Shown here in pieces: positions 47,744 to 58,300 of a stretch of DNA of 64,000 bases (positions within the stretch are counted from its first letter, which is position 1; each line of letters opens with the position of its first letter). The stretch spans positions 1,901,980-1,965,979 of the forward strand of contig NZ_SJPP01000001.1 of the NCBI RefSeq assembly GCF_007860075.1, written 5' to 3'. The translations under genes were made by a program, and so were the position numbers. This DNA comes from Symmachiella macrocystis (GTDB lineage: Bacteria > Planctomycetota > Planctomycetia > Planctomycetales > Planctomycetaceae). Under the pieces are notes generated by a model. It made no database searches and was not told where the DNA came from. It saw only the letters and a program-made list of their open reading frames with translations.

Positions 47744-50353
47744 ATGCCGTGTTCCCCGCAATTGACCCATCCCTGTACACGTCCCCGATGCGACTGGCTG
47801 CGGTTCACCGGTTTGGTCACTGCAATCATCGTCTATACTGGTTCTGTTGCCGGCGCAACCGAATTGGACGATACCCGCGAGCTGTTTCAAACCGGGCGGT
47901 ACCAACAGTGTATCACGGTCACACAACAGGCACTCGACGCGCGTCGTTACGGTGAAGATTGGCCGGTCCTGCATGTCAAATCGCAACTGATGCTCGGCCG
48001 TCATGAGGAGGCACGCGCCGCCACCACGGCCTCGCTAAAACGTTATCCCTGGAGCATCCGCCTACGGCTCATGTCGCGGCAGATGTTTCACAAAGCGGGG
48101 CAGGAGGAGCAAGCGCAAGCGGAACTTGCCGAAATTCGGCGACTGATCCTCCGCTTTCCTTGGCGATACACGGACACGGCCAATCTGGTGGCTTGCGGCG
48201 ATGCCTTGTTGCAACTGGAAGCGGAGCCGCGCGATGTCCTGCTCAATTTTTACGACCGCGCCAAAAAAGAAAATCCCAACCGGCCCGACGCCTATGTGGC
48301 GATCGGCAAGCTGGCGCTGGAGAAACATGACGATGCGCTCGCTGCCGAAGAATTTCGCGCAGCGGTCAAACAGTTCCCCGACGACCCCGACGTCCAATTC
48401 GGTTTGGCGCGGGCACTGGCTTCCAGTGATTCCCAAGCCGCGCAACAGGCGCTGGATCGCGCATTAGAAATCAATCCACGGCACGTACCGAGTTTGCTGT
48501 TTACAATCGACCGTTTGATCGATGCGGAACGCTACGACGACGCGGAAGCGGCCATTCGCTCTGTGTTGAAAATCAATCCCCGCCAAAGTCAGGCGTGGGC
48601 CTACCGCGCGGTGTTGGCGCATTATGCCGCCGACCCCAAAGGCGAGCAAGCATTTCGCGCCGCCGCACGCGGTCGCGCCGTCAACGAGCCAAGTGTGGAT
48701 TATTTGATAGGCAAAAAATTGTCGCGGAACTACCGCTTTCGCGAAGGCGCTGCGTATCAACGCCGCGCACTGGAACAGGATGCCGACTTCGCACCCGCCA
48801 CGATTCAACTCGCGCAAGATCTGCTGCGTCTGGGCAAAGAAGAAGAGGGTTGGCAATTGGCTCAGGCCGGTTTCAAACGCGACGGCTACGACGTGGTCAG
48901 TTTCAATCTCATCACGCTGCAGGAAAACCTGGCCAAGTTCCGCACTTTGGAAGATGACGATTTCATCGTGAGGATGGATGCCCGCGAAGCGGCCGTCTAT
49001 GGGCCGCGGGTGCTTCAGTTGTTGCAGCGTGCGAAACAAACGTTGTGTGAAAAATATGATCTGCAATTGTCCGCTCCGGTGGTTGTGGAAATCTTTCCCG
49101 ACCAGTCGGACTTCGCCGTCCGCACGTTCGGCATGCCGGGAGGCGCGGGGTATCTGGGGGTCTGCTTTGGCAATGTGATTACGGCCAACAGCCCCGCTTC
49201 CCAGGCGGGAAACCCCACGAATTGGGAATCGGTCTTGTGGCACGAATTCTGTCACACGGTGACGTTAAATCTCACCAATAACAAAATGCCCCGTTGGCTC
49301 AGTGAAGGCATTTCGGTCTACGAAGAACGTCAAGCGGACGGTCGCTGGGGGCAATCGATGACGCCTCAATATCGAAAATGGATCTTGGCCGATAAGTTGA
49401 CGCCGGTCAGTCAATTGAGCAGTGCCTTTATGTCCCCGCCCAGCGGCATGCACTTGCAGTTTGCCTATTTTCAATCGTCCTTGGTTGTCGAGCACCTGAT
49501 TGAGAAACATGGGCTGAACACGTTGAAACTGATCCTGCACGACTTGGGAGCGGGAGTGCCGGTCAATGTGGCATTGGAACGTCGCACCGATGGCTTGGCA
49601 AAATTAGAAAAGGATTTCGCCAAGTTCGCCCAACAACGCGCGCTGGCGCTGGGCCCGGATGTCGACTGGACGGAACCGCGCCGCGATGAGACCGGCATCA
49701 TCGAGGCGGACGCCGACGACCCGTTGAATTCCAAAAACATTGCGGTACTCACCGAACATGCGAAAGCACTGTTAGCGGCTGAGCAATGGGAGTCCGCGAA
49801 ACAGCCTTTGCAGAAGCTGTTGGAATTGCTTCCCGAAGATATTTCCAGTCAAAACGCATACGTGCTGTTGGCAACCGCCCATCGCCAATTGGGGGAAACG
49901 GATCCAGAGACGACGGTGTTGGAAAAACTAGCAGCGCGCAGTCCCGATGCGCTGCCAGTCTACCTGCGATTGTTGACGCTGGCGGTTGAACGCCAGAACT
50001 GGAAAGCTGTTGAAATCAACGCAAATCGAATTATTTCGGTCAACCCGCTGTTGCCCCGTGCGTATAATGCCTGGGCGAGGGCGTGCCGTGAACTTGGGAA
50101 ACCCGCAGCGGCGGTCGCTGCTTATCAAGCCGTTTTGGAGCTTGATCCCCATGTGGCCATCGACGCGCACTACCAATTGGCACGCTTGTTGCACAAAAAC
50201 GATCCCCTATCAGCGAAAAACCATTTGTTTCGGACGCTGGAAGAGGCGCCCCGCTTTCGGGAAGCGCATCGCCTGCTACTGCAAATCCACCGCCAACAGA
50301 AAACCGCCGAACCGCAAAAATCTGTCGAACCAATAGAGACGAAAGCCAACTAG
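47744..50353 (+). CDS. Exported TPR protein with HExxH metalloprotease domain
   Basis: ATG 47744 follows AGGAAGGGG at ideal spacing and gives 869 residues. A hydrophobic leader (WLRFTGLVTAIIVYTGSVAGA) suggests export. Many TPR units surround a gluzincin-type protease domain: HEFCH (HExxH, residues 500-504) with a third ligand in SEGISVYEE (Glu521). The family is the Peptidase_MA-like group found in planctomycete TPR proteins. Further TPRs fill the C-terminal part. It opens a long same-strand unit with DUF4159, MoxR and vWA genes; the protease may process envelope proteins in that complex. In-frame starts at 47690 and 47699 have no good ribosome binding site. Confidence 0.85.
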   Translation: MPCSPQLTHPCTRPRCDWLRFTGLVTAIIVYTGSVAGATELDDTRELFQTGRYQQCITVTQQALDARRYGEDWPVLHVKSQLMLGRHEEARAATTASLKRYPWSIRLRLMSRQMFHKAGQEEQAQAELAEIRRLILRFPWRYTDTANLVACGDALLQLEAEPRDVLLNFYDRAKKENPNRPDAYVAIGKLALEKHDDALAAEEFRAAVKQFPDDPDVQFGLARALASSDSQAAQQALDRALEINPRHVPSLLFTIDRLIDAERYDDAEAAIRSVLKINPRQSQAWAYRAVLAHYAADPKGEQAFRAAARGRAVNEPSVDYLIGKKLSRNYRFREGAAYQRRALEQDADFAPATIQLAQDLLRLGKEEEGWQLAQAGFKRDGYDVVSFNLITLQENLAKFRTLEDDDFIVRMDAREAAVYGPRVLQLLQRAKQTLCEKYDLQLSAPVVVEIFPDQSDFAVRTFGMPGGAGYLGVCFGNVITANSPASQAGNPTNWESVLWHEFCHTVTLNLTNNKMPRWLSEGISVYEERQADGRWGQSMTPQYRKWILADKLTPVSQLSSAFMSPPSGMHLQFAYFQSSLVVEHLIEKHGLNTLKLILHDLGAGVPVNVALERRTDGLAKLEKDFAKFAQQRALALGPDVDWTEPRRDETGIIEADADDPLNSKNIAVLTEHAKALLAAEQWESAKQPLQKLLELLPEDISSQNAYVLLATAHRQLGETDPETTVLEKLAARSPDALPVYLRLLTLAVERQNWKAVEINANRIISVNPLLPRAYNAWARACRELGKPAAAVAAYQAVLELDPHVAIDAHYQLARLLHKNDPLSAKNHLFRTLEEAPRFREAHRLLLQIHRQQKTAEPQKSVEPIETKAN

Positions 50354-50384
50354 TTCCACAGCCGCTATTCGTCGAGGAGTGGTC

Positions 50385-51212
50385 ATGTCACGACGTTTGC
50401 CGATCCTGATCACAGTCGCCCTGATCGCGATTTGTTTGGCGCAGATTTCACATGCTCAACGTCGCCACCGCTTTTCACGCGATCGCCACCCCAGAGGACG
50501 CGGCGGTGTGCCGGAATGGCAAATCGACAAGCAATTTCAAAGTGACGTGTTCACTTTCGCCCGCGTCCGGTACGGATCGTACGGCCGGAGAGGCAAATGG
50601 CGGACCGACTACCCCGACAGCGACTTAAACTTCTCCTTCCGCTTACAGCAGTTGACCTCATTAAAAGTCGATCCCAACGGCAAGATCTTGCAGCTGACCG
50701 ATGAGGAACTATTCGACTATCCGTTCCTCTACATGATCGAACCAGGCAACTTGTTTTTCGAGGAAGCCGAGGTCGTGGCGCTGCGGCGGTATCTCCTCAA
50801 CGGCGGTTTTTTGATGGTCGACGATTTTTGGGGCTATCGCGAATGGGACAACTTCTATCGTGAAATCAAACGAGTCTTCCCCAATCGCGAACCTGTGGAG
50901 GTTCCATTAGAGCATCCCATATTTCATTGCGTGTACGACCTCAAAGAACGCCCGCAGGTCCCGAGCATTCATGCCGCCGAATGGGGTCGTGATCGGGGGA
51001 TCACCTGGGAGCGCGGCGAGGACTCGCGGCAAGTGCACTACAAGGCAATCCTCGATGACAATGGCCGCATGATGGCATTCATTTGCCACAACACCGATCT
51101 GGGCGACGGTTGGGAACGCGAAGGGGAAAACGAATGGTACTTCCACGAATTTTCTGAAAAGAAAGCCTATCCGCTGGGAATCAACATCGTGTTTTATGCG
51201 ATGACGCATTGA
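50385..51212 (+). CDS. Exported DUF4159 protein
   Basis: The 275-residue protein begins with a signal peptide (RRLPILITVALIAICLAQISHAQ). The DUF4159 features follow: FTFARVRYGS, RLQQLTSLKV, LFDYPFLYMIEPG, LRRYLLNGGFLMVDDFWG, and EHPIFHCVYDL. The domain has an amidotransferase-like fold without evident catalytic residues and is found in bacterial operons with MoxR and BatA proteins. ATG 50385 has GAGGAG upstream; it lies 31 bases after the TPR/protease gene. Confidence 0.9.
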   Translation: MSRRLPILITVALIAICLAQISHAQRRHRFSRDRHPRGRGGVPEWQIDKQFQSDVFTFARVRYGSYGRRGKWRTDYPDSDLNFSFRLQQLTSLKVDPNGKILQLTDEELFDYPFLYMIEPGNLFFEEAEVVALRRYLLNGGFLMVDDFWGYREWDNFYREIKRVFPNREPVEVPLEHPIFHCVYDLKERPQVPSIHAAEWGRDRGITWERGEDSRQVHYKAILDDNGRMMAFICHNTDLGDGWEREGENEWYFHEFSEKKAYPLGINIVFYAMTH

Positions 51213-51264
51213 AGCGATGAGGCTTGAGGTGACCGGCTCGAGGACAAACTAAAGGGGAGCGATT

Positions 51265-52287
51265 GTGGAATTGGCGACGGCGGCTGAGAATTTTGAAACG
51301 CAGCAACAAATCGTGGAACGGGTCCATGCGGCGCGGGGCTTGATCCAGAATGAGTTGTCCAAAACCATCATCGGGCAGCAGGAGGTCATCGACCAACTCT
51401 TGTACGGGCTGTTCGCCGGTGGACATTGTCTGATCACCGGCGCGCCGGGACTGGCCAAGACATTGCTGGTCAATTCGATCGCGCAGGTGTTTGATTTAAA
51501 ATTCCAGCGCATTCAATTCACGCCCGACTTGATGCCGGCGGATATCACCGGAACCGAGATTCTAGAAGAGGATGCGCATGGGCACCGCACGTTGCAATTT
51601 GTCAAAGGACCGATTTTTGCCAATGTGCTTCTGGCCGATGAAATCAACCGCACCCCGCCCAAAACACAGGCCGCGCTGTTGGAGGCGATGCAAGAGCATC
51701 AAGTCACTGCTGCCGGGGTGAAATACCGCTTGGAAGAACCGTTTTTTGTGTTGGCGACGCAAAATCCAATCGAAATGGAAGGGACCTATCCGCTTCCCGA
51801 AGCGCAGTTGGACCGCTTCATGTTCAACATCGTGATCGATTACCTTCCCGAAGATGACGAGGTGGCCGTCGTCACCCGTACAACGTCGGTGGCTGCGGAA
51901 AAAATTCAAGCACTCTACACGGGCCAGGATGTGCAGCAATTTCACGCGATCGTACGTCAAGTCCCCGTGGCCGAGGATGTCGTTCGTTACGCTGTGCGCT
52001 TAGCGGCCGCATCTCGCCCCAATACGACCGAGGCGCCGGGGTTTGTCAACGAATGGGTCAGCTGGGGTGCAGGGCTACGAGCGGCACAAAACCTCGTGCT
52101 CGGCGCCAAGGCGCGGGCCTTATTGAGCGAGCGCGCTCATGTGAGTGAAGACGATATTCGCGCCCTCGTGCACCCAACGATGCGGCACCGAATTTTGGTC
52201 AACTACCGTGCGGAAGCCGAAGGGGTGACTGTGGAATCGGTCATTGAGCAGTTATTGGAAACCGTGGAAAGGCCTGCTGCGCGATGA
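51265..52287 (+). CDS. MoxR-family AAA+ ATPase
   Basis: The 340-residue ATPase shows Walker A GAPGLAKT (59-66), Walker B LLADEINR (122-129), sensor 1 ATQNP (164-168) and the GTYPLPEAQLDRFMF motif of MoxR proteins. MoxR ATPases act as chaperones, often inserting metals or activating vWA partners; here the DUF58 and BatA-like genes directly follow. GTG 51265 is preceded by AAAGGGGAG. Its stop overlaps the DUF58 start by 4 bases, so the genes are translationally coupled. Confidence 0.95.
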   Translation: MELATAAENFETQQQIVERVHAARGLIQNELSKTIIGQQEVIDQLLYGLFAGGHCLITGAPGLAKTLLVNSIAQVFDLKFQRIQFTPDLMPADITGTEILEEDAHGHRTLQFVKGPIFANVLLADEINRTPPKTQAALLEAMQEHQVTAAGVKYRLEEPFFVLATQNPIEMEGTYPLPEAQLDRFMFNIVIDYLPEDDEVAVVTRTTSVAAEKIQALYTGQDVQQFHAIVRQVPVAEDVVRYAVRLAAASRPNTTEAPGFVNEWVSWGAGLRAAQNLVLGAKARALLSERAHVSEDDIRALVHPTMRHRILVNYRAEAEGVTVESVIEQLLETVERPAAR

Positions 52288-53234
52288 CTCAGCCCGCCGC
52301 CAACTTGACGCCGGCCGCGCGCCGCAGCGACGATATTCTCGATCCCGGATCGTTGATGCGGATCAAGGCGTTGGAACTGCGAGCCAAGATCGTCGTGCAA
52401 GGTTTCATGCATGGGTTGCACCGTAGTCCCTATCACGGTTTTTCCGTCGAGTTCTCCGAATATCGCCAATACAGTCCGGGCGACGACCCGCGATATCTCG
52501 ACTGGAAACTCTACGCCCGCAGCGACCGGCACTACATCAAACGCTTCGAAGATGAAACCAACCTCCGCTGCCACCTGGCGGTCGATAGCAGCCGGTCAAT
52601 GAGTTACGGCAGCTTGGGATATACCAAAGCGGACTATGCGGCCACCTTGGCTGGAACGTTGGCCTATTTCTTGTCACTGCAACACGACGCGGTCGGACTG
52701 GTCCGTTTTGATGAACGCCTCGACGATATCTTACCGCCGCATTATCGCCCCGGACAATTGCGGCGGCTGATGTTGGCGCTCGAGCGCCCCTCGGCCGGTC
52801 GCGGGACAGACGTTGCCGAGCCGCTGCGGCAGTTCGCGGAGTACGTCAGCCGTCGGGGAGTCGTGGTGATCCTGTCCGATTGTTTGGCAGAGCTGGACGG
52901 TTTAGAGACCGCGTTGGGGACGCTCAGGTCACGAGGGCAGGATGTGATTCTGTTTCAAATTCTCGATCCAGCCGAGACGAGTTTCGACTTCGAGGAATCG
53001 CTGCTGTTTGAGGACTTGGAAACAGGACGCGACTTATATGTTGATCCCCAACAGGTCCGCGCCGGGTATCTCGAAAAACTGGAAGCGCACAATCAATCCG
53101 TGCGGGCAACATGTGACAAGTTGGGAATCGAATACTTTCCGCTGACAACAGACCAACCGCTGGACGGAGCACTGCATGATTTCTTGCAGGCGCGAAGGCG
53201 TCGCGGGCGGCGAGTTTCCAGGAGGGGCGTATGA
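52284..53234 (+). CDS. DUF58 protein (vWA-like)
   Basis: The 316-residue protein has the DUF58 hallmarks SPGDDPRYLDWKLYARSDR and YIKRFEDETN, and a vWA metal site (DSSRSMS) in AVDSSRSMSYGS. DUF58 proteins pair with MoxR ATPases in bacterial operons. No signal peptide or transmembrane segment is visible. It overlaps both neighbours by 4 bases (ATGA), so synthesis of MoxR, DUF58 and BatA is coupled. Confidence 0.95.
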   Translation: MTQPAANLTPAARRSDDILDPGSLMRIKALELRAKIVVQGFMHGLHRSPYHGFSVEFSEYRQYSPGDDPRYLDWKLYARSDRHYIKRFEDETNLRCHLAVDSSRSMSYGSLGYTKADYAATLAGTLAYFLSLQHDAVGLVRFDERLDDILPPHYRPGQLRRLMLALERPSAGRGTDVAEPLRQFAEYVSRRGVVVILSDCLAELDGLETALGTLRSRGQDVILFQILDPAETSFDFEESLLFEDLETGRDLYVDPQQVRAGYLEKLEAHNQSVRATCDKLGIEYFPLTTDQPLDGALHDFLQARRRRGRRVSRRGV

Positions 53235-55360
53235 GTTTCCTGGCTCCCCTCTATGCCGCGGGCATCTTGGCCGTCTCGCTCCCGATTTTATTTCACCTCG
53301 TGCGGCGTACTCCGCGCGAGCGCGTGGTGTTCAGCTCGTTGATGTTTCTCTCCCCTTCTCCGCTACGGGTCACGCGGCGGAGTCGGTTGGAAAATCTGTG
53401 GTTGTTGTTTCTGCGTGGACTAGCGATTTGCTTGTTGGCGCTGGCCTTCGCTCGGCCATTTTTCCGAAATACCAGTCACGCGCCGGTTGCGCAACAGACT
53501 GGCCAACGGGTCGTACTGCTGGTCGATTCCAGTGCCAGCATGCGCCGCGATGGGCTTTGGGATCAAGCCGTTCAGCGGGTACTGACGGAAGTCGATCAGT
53601 GCGCCGCAAACGATCAAGTCGCATTGGTCGCCTTTGACTCACACATTCGCCCGCTCATCACGTTTTCGGAATGGGACAACACATCCAACGGCAGTCGCCG
53701 GCAAATGATTCGCAGCACATTGGACGACCTCAAACCGAGTTGGCGGGCGACTCATCTTGATGCGGCGCTGACGGCCGCATCGGACTTACTATCGCGCGAT
53801 GCCGCCGCGGAGTCTGATCCCACCGCCGCAACCAAACGAATAATCGTGATTTCCGATTTACAACAGGGAAGCCGTTTGACTGGACTGCGAGCCCATCGCT
53901 GGCCGGTGGAAATCCAGGTCTCCATCGCGTCATTCACACCGGCAGCAACCACCAATGCCGGTTTACAAATTGTCGCGCCGGGACCGGAAGATCGGCATAC
54001 CCGCGATGCCGGCACCGTCCGCGTCCGCATCGACAATGCCGCTGACTCCCAGCGCGATCGATTCCAAATCGGCTGGGTCGAGACCGCTGCAGAATCGGAC
54101 GAAAAACCCACATCAGACAACGCACGCATCGACGTGTATGTTCCCGCCGGGCAAAGCCGTATCGTGCAAGCACCGCCGCGCCCCGCAGAGGTCGAAGCCG
54201 CCTCGCTAAAACTGACCGGGGACGACCAGGAATTCGACAACGTCGCCTATCACGTTGCTGCAAAACTGGCCGAGATGAAGATCTGGTACTTAGGTGACGA
54301 CACGGGTGAGGACCCGCAAAAACCACGTTACTTTCTAGAACGGGCTTTGGCCGAGACACCCGCGCGGCATGTAGAAATCATTGCGCCTGACGAAACGGAA
54401 TTCGTAGCTGCGCCCGGCGACATTGCCTTGGCCGTCGTGACCGCCCAACCGACGGCGGAGCAGATCGCGACTTTGCAACATCTTCTTAGCAACGGCGGCA
54501 CGGTACTGTATAGTCTGCCATCAGCAGCGGCGGCCGAAGCGTTATCGCAGTTGATCGGCGGACAAACGATTGCCGCGACCGAAGCCGACACCAGCACTTA
54601 TGCGATGCTGGAGGACATCCAGTTCGACCATTCGCTATTCGCCTCGTTTTCCGAATCGCGCTTTAGCGACTTCACCAAGATTCGTTTTTGGAAACATCGC
54701 CGGATCGATGAAGCGGCACTCCCCGGCGCAGAGATCTTGGCCCGTTTCGATGATGGCGCAGTGGCGCTGGTCGAGGTACCCGTCGGGAAAGGCCGGTTGT
54801 TGTTGTTCACCTCCGGTTGGCATCCCGAGGATAGCCAATTAGCGCTCTCCTCAAAGTTCGCGCCGCTGCTCAATGCGATTTTGGAACGCAGTGCGGGAAT
54901 CTCCGCGGAATTGCCATCGTATTATGTCGGCGACGCGGTCGTCTGCACATTGGATGAAGGGGGCGGCGGCGAAGGCGAGATTGTGCTGACAGCGCCCGAT
55001 GCGGTGCAGACGCAACTGGCATTCAACGGCCGCAGCACCGACGCGACCGATACGCCGGGGATCTATCGGTTTCAACGCGGCGACCGGTCGCAGGCGTTCG
55101 CGGTCAATCTACCTCCGCAAGAAAGCAAAACCGCTGCGTTGCCGGTTGAACAATTAGAACAGTTGGGGCTGGTGTTACAAAGCACGCCAACCGCCGCGGA
55201 ACTGGCCCAACAAGAACAACAACAACGGCAACTGAAAAACCGTGAATTGGAAAGCCGTCAAAAACTGTGGCATTGGTTGGTTTTGGCAGCCCTGGTTGTG
55301 TTGATCCTCGAAACCTGGTGGGCAGGTCGTACGGCACGGGCCGCTGCGCCTGTTGCTTGA
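53231..55360 (+). CDS. BatA-like vWA membrane protein
   Basis: The 709-residue protein starts with the BatA N-terminal pattern, a hydrophobic helix (LAPLYAAGILAVSLPILFHLVRRTPRE), then a second helix (LWLLFLRGLAICLLALAFARPFF). The vWA domain has the metal-ion site D-S-S-A-S (99-103). An additional middle domain and a beta-rich part follow, and a last helix near residue 685-702 (LVLAALVVLILETWW) anchors the C-terminus. The topology places most of the protein outside the cytoplasm. It follows DUF58 with ATGA overlap and is followed by the coiled-coil giant after 33 bases. Confidence 0.9.
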   Translation: MSFLAPLYAAGILAVSLPILFHLVRRTPRERVVFSSLMFLSPSPLRVTRRSRLENLWLLFLRGLAICLLALAFARPFFRNTSHAPVAQQTGQRVVLLVDSSASMRRDGLWDQAVQRVLTEVDQCAANDQVALVAFDSHIRPLITFSEWDNTSNGSRRQMIRSTLDDLKPSWRATHLDAALTAASDLLSRDAAAESDPTAATKRIIVISDLQQGSRLTGLRAHRWPVEIQVSIASFTPAATTNAGLQIVAPGPEDRHTRDAGTVRVRIDNAADSQRDRFQIGWVETAAESDEKPTSDNARIDVYVPAGQSRIVQAPPRPAEVEAASLKLTGDDQEFDNVAYHVAAKLAEMKIWYLGDDTGEDPQKPRYFLERALAETPARHVEIIAPDETEFVAAPGDIALAVVTAQPTAEQIATLQHLLSNGGTVLYSLPSAAAAEALSQLIGGQTIAATEADTSTYAMLEDIQFDHSLFASFSESRFSDFTKIRFWKHRRIDEAALPGAEILARFDDGAVALVEVPVGKGRLLLFTSGWHPEDSQLALSSKFAPLLNAILERSAGISAELPSYYVGDAVVCTLDEGGGGEGEIVLTAPDAVQTQLAFNGRSTDATDTPGIYRFQRGDRSQAFAVNLPPQESKTAALPVEQLEQLGLVLQSTPTAAELAQQEQQQRQLKNRELESRQKLWHWLVLAALVVLILETWWAGRTARAAAPVA

Positions 55361-55393
55361 TGATGTCACCTTCTCGCATTTTTGAGCCGAGTC

Positions 55394-58300
55394 ATGACTG
55401 AATTGCATCTCGATTATTTATTGCAGAATGTCGGAGACCGCTATCGCCGTCACAACACGTGGCGGCTATTGGCTCTCTACTGGCTGGCCGTTTCTGTGGT
55501 AGCATTCGTTGTGTGGGGCATCTCCGCCGTTGCCGGATATTCTACTTCGTACACGATGCCGCTGTACCTCTTAGCTGCGCTGTCGGTCGGGTTTCTGACG
55601 TACTTGGTATCGCGAAGTCGCCTACACGACGCACAATGGTTGGCCCGGCGCATTGAAGCACAACATCCCGATCTGAATTCCTTATTGCTCACGGCTGTTG
55701 AACAACGCGATTCACAACCTGGCAGGATGGGGTACTTGCAGCAAACGGTGATTCAACAAGCCTTAGACCACGCGCGGCTGCACGACTGGCGCGACGTCGT
55801 GCCGGACACCAAAATCCATCGCGCGCAGTATGCGCATGTCGCGTCGTTGATCATGATGCTGGGGGTCACAATTTGGCTGTGGAGCGTCAATCCTCGCACT
55901 GCCCAAGCGGTGATTTTCGACGAGGTCGCAACGACGAATTCGTCGCTGGCCGACTTCGAAATCCAAGTCGATCCCGGCAGTGTCGAAGTCGAGCGAGGGA
56001 CCGGATTGGTAATCACCGCACGCTTCGGCGCGCGGATGCCGGTGGATGTCAATTTGCTCGCCACAAGCGCCACAACAAAAACCGAAACCGACGCTGCGCA
56101 AACACTGCCAATGCAGAAAAGCTTGGACGACCCACTATTCGGGGCGCGCATAGGAATTGTGGAGAGCGATCTGACCTATACAGTCGAGTATGACGGACAG
56201 CGGACTGAGGAATTCCAAGTCACAGTCTTCGAATACCCGCGATTGCTGCAGGCCGATGCGCGGATTGAATTCCCCAGCTACACAAATCAGGAACCAGAAA
56301 TCGCCGAAGATGTGCGACAAGTGACAGCTGTCGAGTTGAGTACGGTGACGCTCTCCTTCGCGCTCAACAAATCGGTCGCCCAGGCTGTGTTACTCAGCGA
56401 CGACGGACAGAACGTGCCGCTCAGCATGACGGTTGATGATCCGCACGGATACGTGGCAACGTTGCCCATGCGAGAATCTCGCAACTATACGCTGCAACTC
56501 ACCGATGCCGAGGGACGGAAAAACAAACGGCCGCCGCTGATTTCTCTTAAGGTACTTCCCAACCGCCGACCGGATATCCAACTCACGTTTCCCAGCCGTG
56601 ATCAGCGCGTTTCACCGTTGGAAGAGATGTTAATCACCGGCACGATCAACGACGATTTCGGCGTGGTCGCGCATGGCGTGGCTTATACGATCGGCGATGC
56701 ACAGCCGCAGATTCTCAAGCTGGACAACCAAGCGGGGGCGACGCAACAGATTTCTCAACAGCTTCGTTTCGAGGAACTGGGCGCGCAGCCCGATCAGTTA
56801 ATGTCCTATTACCTGTGGGCCGATGATGTTGATCCCGACGGACAAATTCGCCGCACGGAAAGCGATATGTATTTCGCCGAGGTGCGACACTTTGAGGAAA
56901 TCTTCCGGCAAGGGCAGTCTCCCCCCGGCGGAGGCGGCGGCCCCCCTGGTGGTGCGAGTGGACAGGGAGAAAAAATTGGCGACCTGATCAAACTGCAAAA
57001 AGACATTGTGACGGCCACCTGGAAAATCCGTCGTAACGCAGCGGATATTGTCGCAGCGAAATTGTTTGACGAACAGTTGCAGATCATCACACAGTCCCAG
57101 GCTCAGCTGCTCGAAAAATTGTCGGAAGTGATTGCCAAGCTGACCGACAACGAATCACAGCAAGCAGCCGCGATCGCCCAAACACACATGACGACAGCCG
57201 TCGACCGGTTGAACGGGGTCTCCTCCGATACCGCCGAGCCATCGTTACTCACCGCGTACGCAGCGGAGCGCGCTGCTTATCAGGCGCTGTTGAAATTACG
57301 GGCACGAGAGCACGAAGTCACCAAAGGCCAACAAGGCGGTGGCGGCGGCGGGCGATCACAACAACAGTTGCAACAACTCGAACTGGCCGACAACGAAAAC
57401 CGCTACCAAAATCAAAGCACCGCTCAATCACAAACCACCGATGCAAAGCGCGAAACTAATCAATTGGTCAATCGATTGCGAGAATTGGCACAGCGGCAAA
57501 ATGATCTCAACGAGCGAATTCAGGAACTGCAAAGCGCGCTGCAAGCGGCCAAGGATGAAGCGGAGCGCCGCGAATTGGAGCGGCGGCTCAAACGGCTTCG
57601 CGAGGATCAACGTGAAATCCTCCGCGACGCCGACGAATTGCGGGACCGCATGCAGCAATCCCCGCAACCACAACAAGCCGAAGCACAACAGGCACAGGAA
57701 CAGGTCAACCAAACCCGCGAAAACATGCACCGTTCCTCCGAAGCGCTGGAGCAGGGACAGCTATCCCAAGCACTCAATGCCGGCACCCGTGCCCAGCGGC
57801 AATTGCAGCAGTTACGAGACGACTTCCGCAAAAAATCAGCCGGCGCCTTCGCCGACGACATGCAAAACATGCGCGACGCGGCCCGCGAGTTGGCTGAGGA
57901 ACAACAACAAGTCGCCGACGAGCTAAAAGCGTTGCAGGAAGACAAGACAAAATCGCTCCGTGATGTACGACAAAAGGATCAACTGGCCGAGAAACTCAAG
58001 CAGCAACAACAGCAACTCGACAACGTATTGCGACAAGTGCGCGATGTCTCACAAGCAGCCGAAGACAGCGAACCGTTATTGTCCAAACAACTCTATGACA
58101 CACTCCGCAAAACCCAGCAAAAACAACCAGGCCGCGCACTGGATGCCACGCGGCAGCTACTCGAGCGCGGTTCCGCGGAACGGGCCGCCCAAGCGGAACG
58201 CATCGCCCGAGATTCCATCGACGAACTCAAATCGAGTGTCGAACATGCAGCGGAAAGCGTACTGGGCAACGAAACCGAAGCCCTTAAGCGAGCTAAGCAG

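Noticed and set aside
57339-57926. 195-codon Asn/Lys/Thr-rich plus-strand frame
   Set aside because: Out-of-frame reading of the Gln-rich coiled coil of the DUF4175-like gene.
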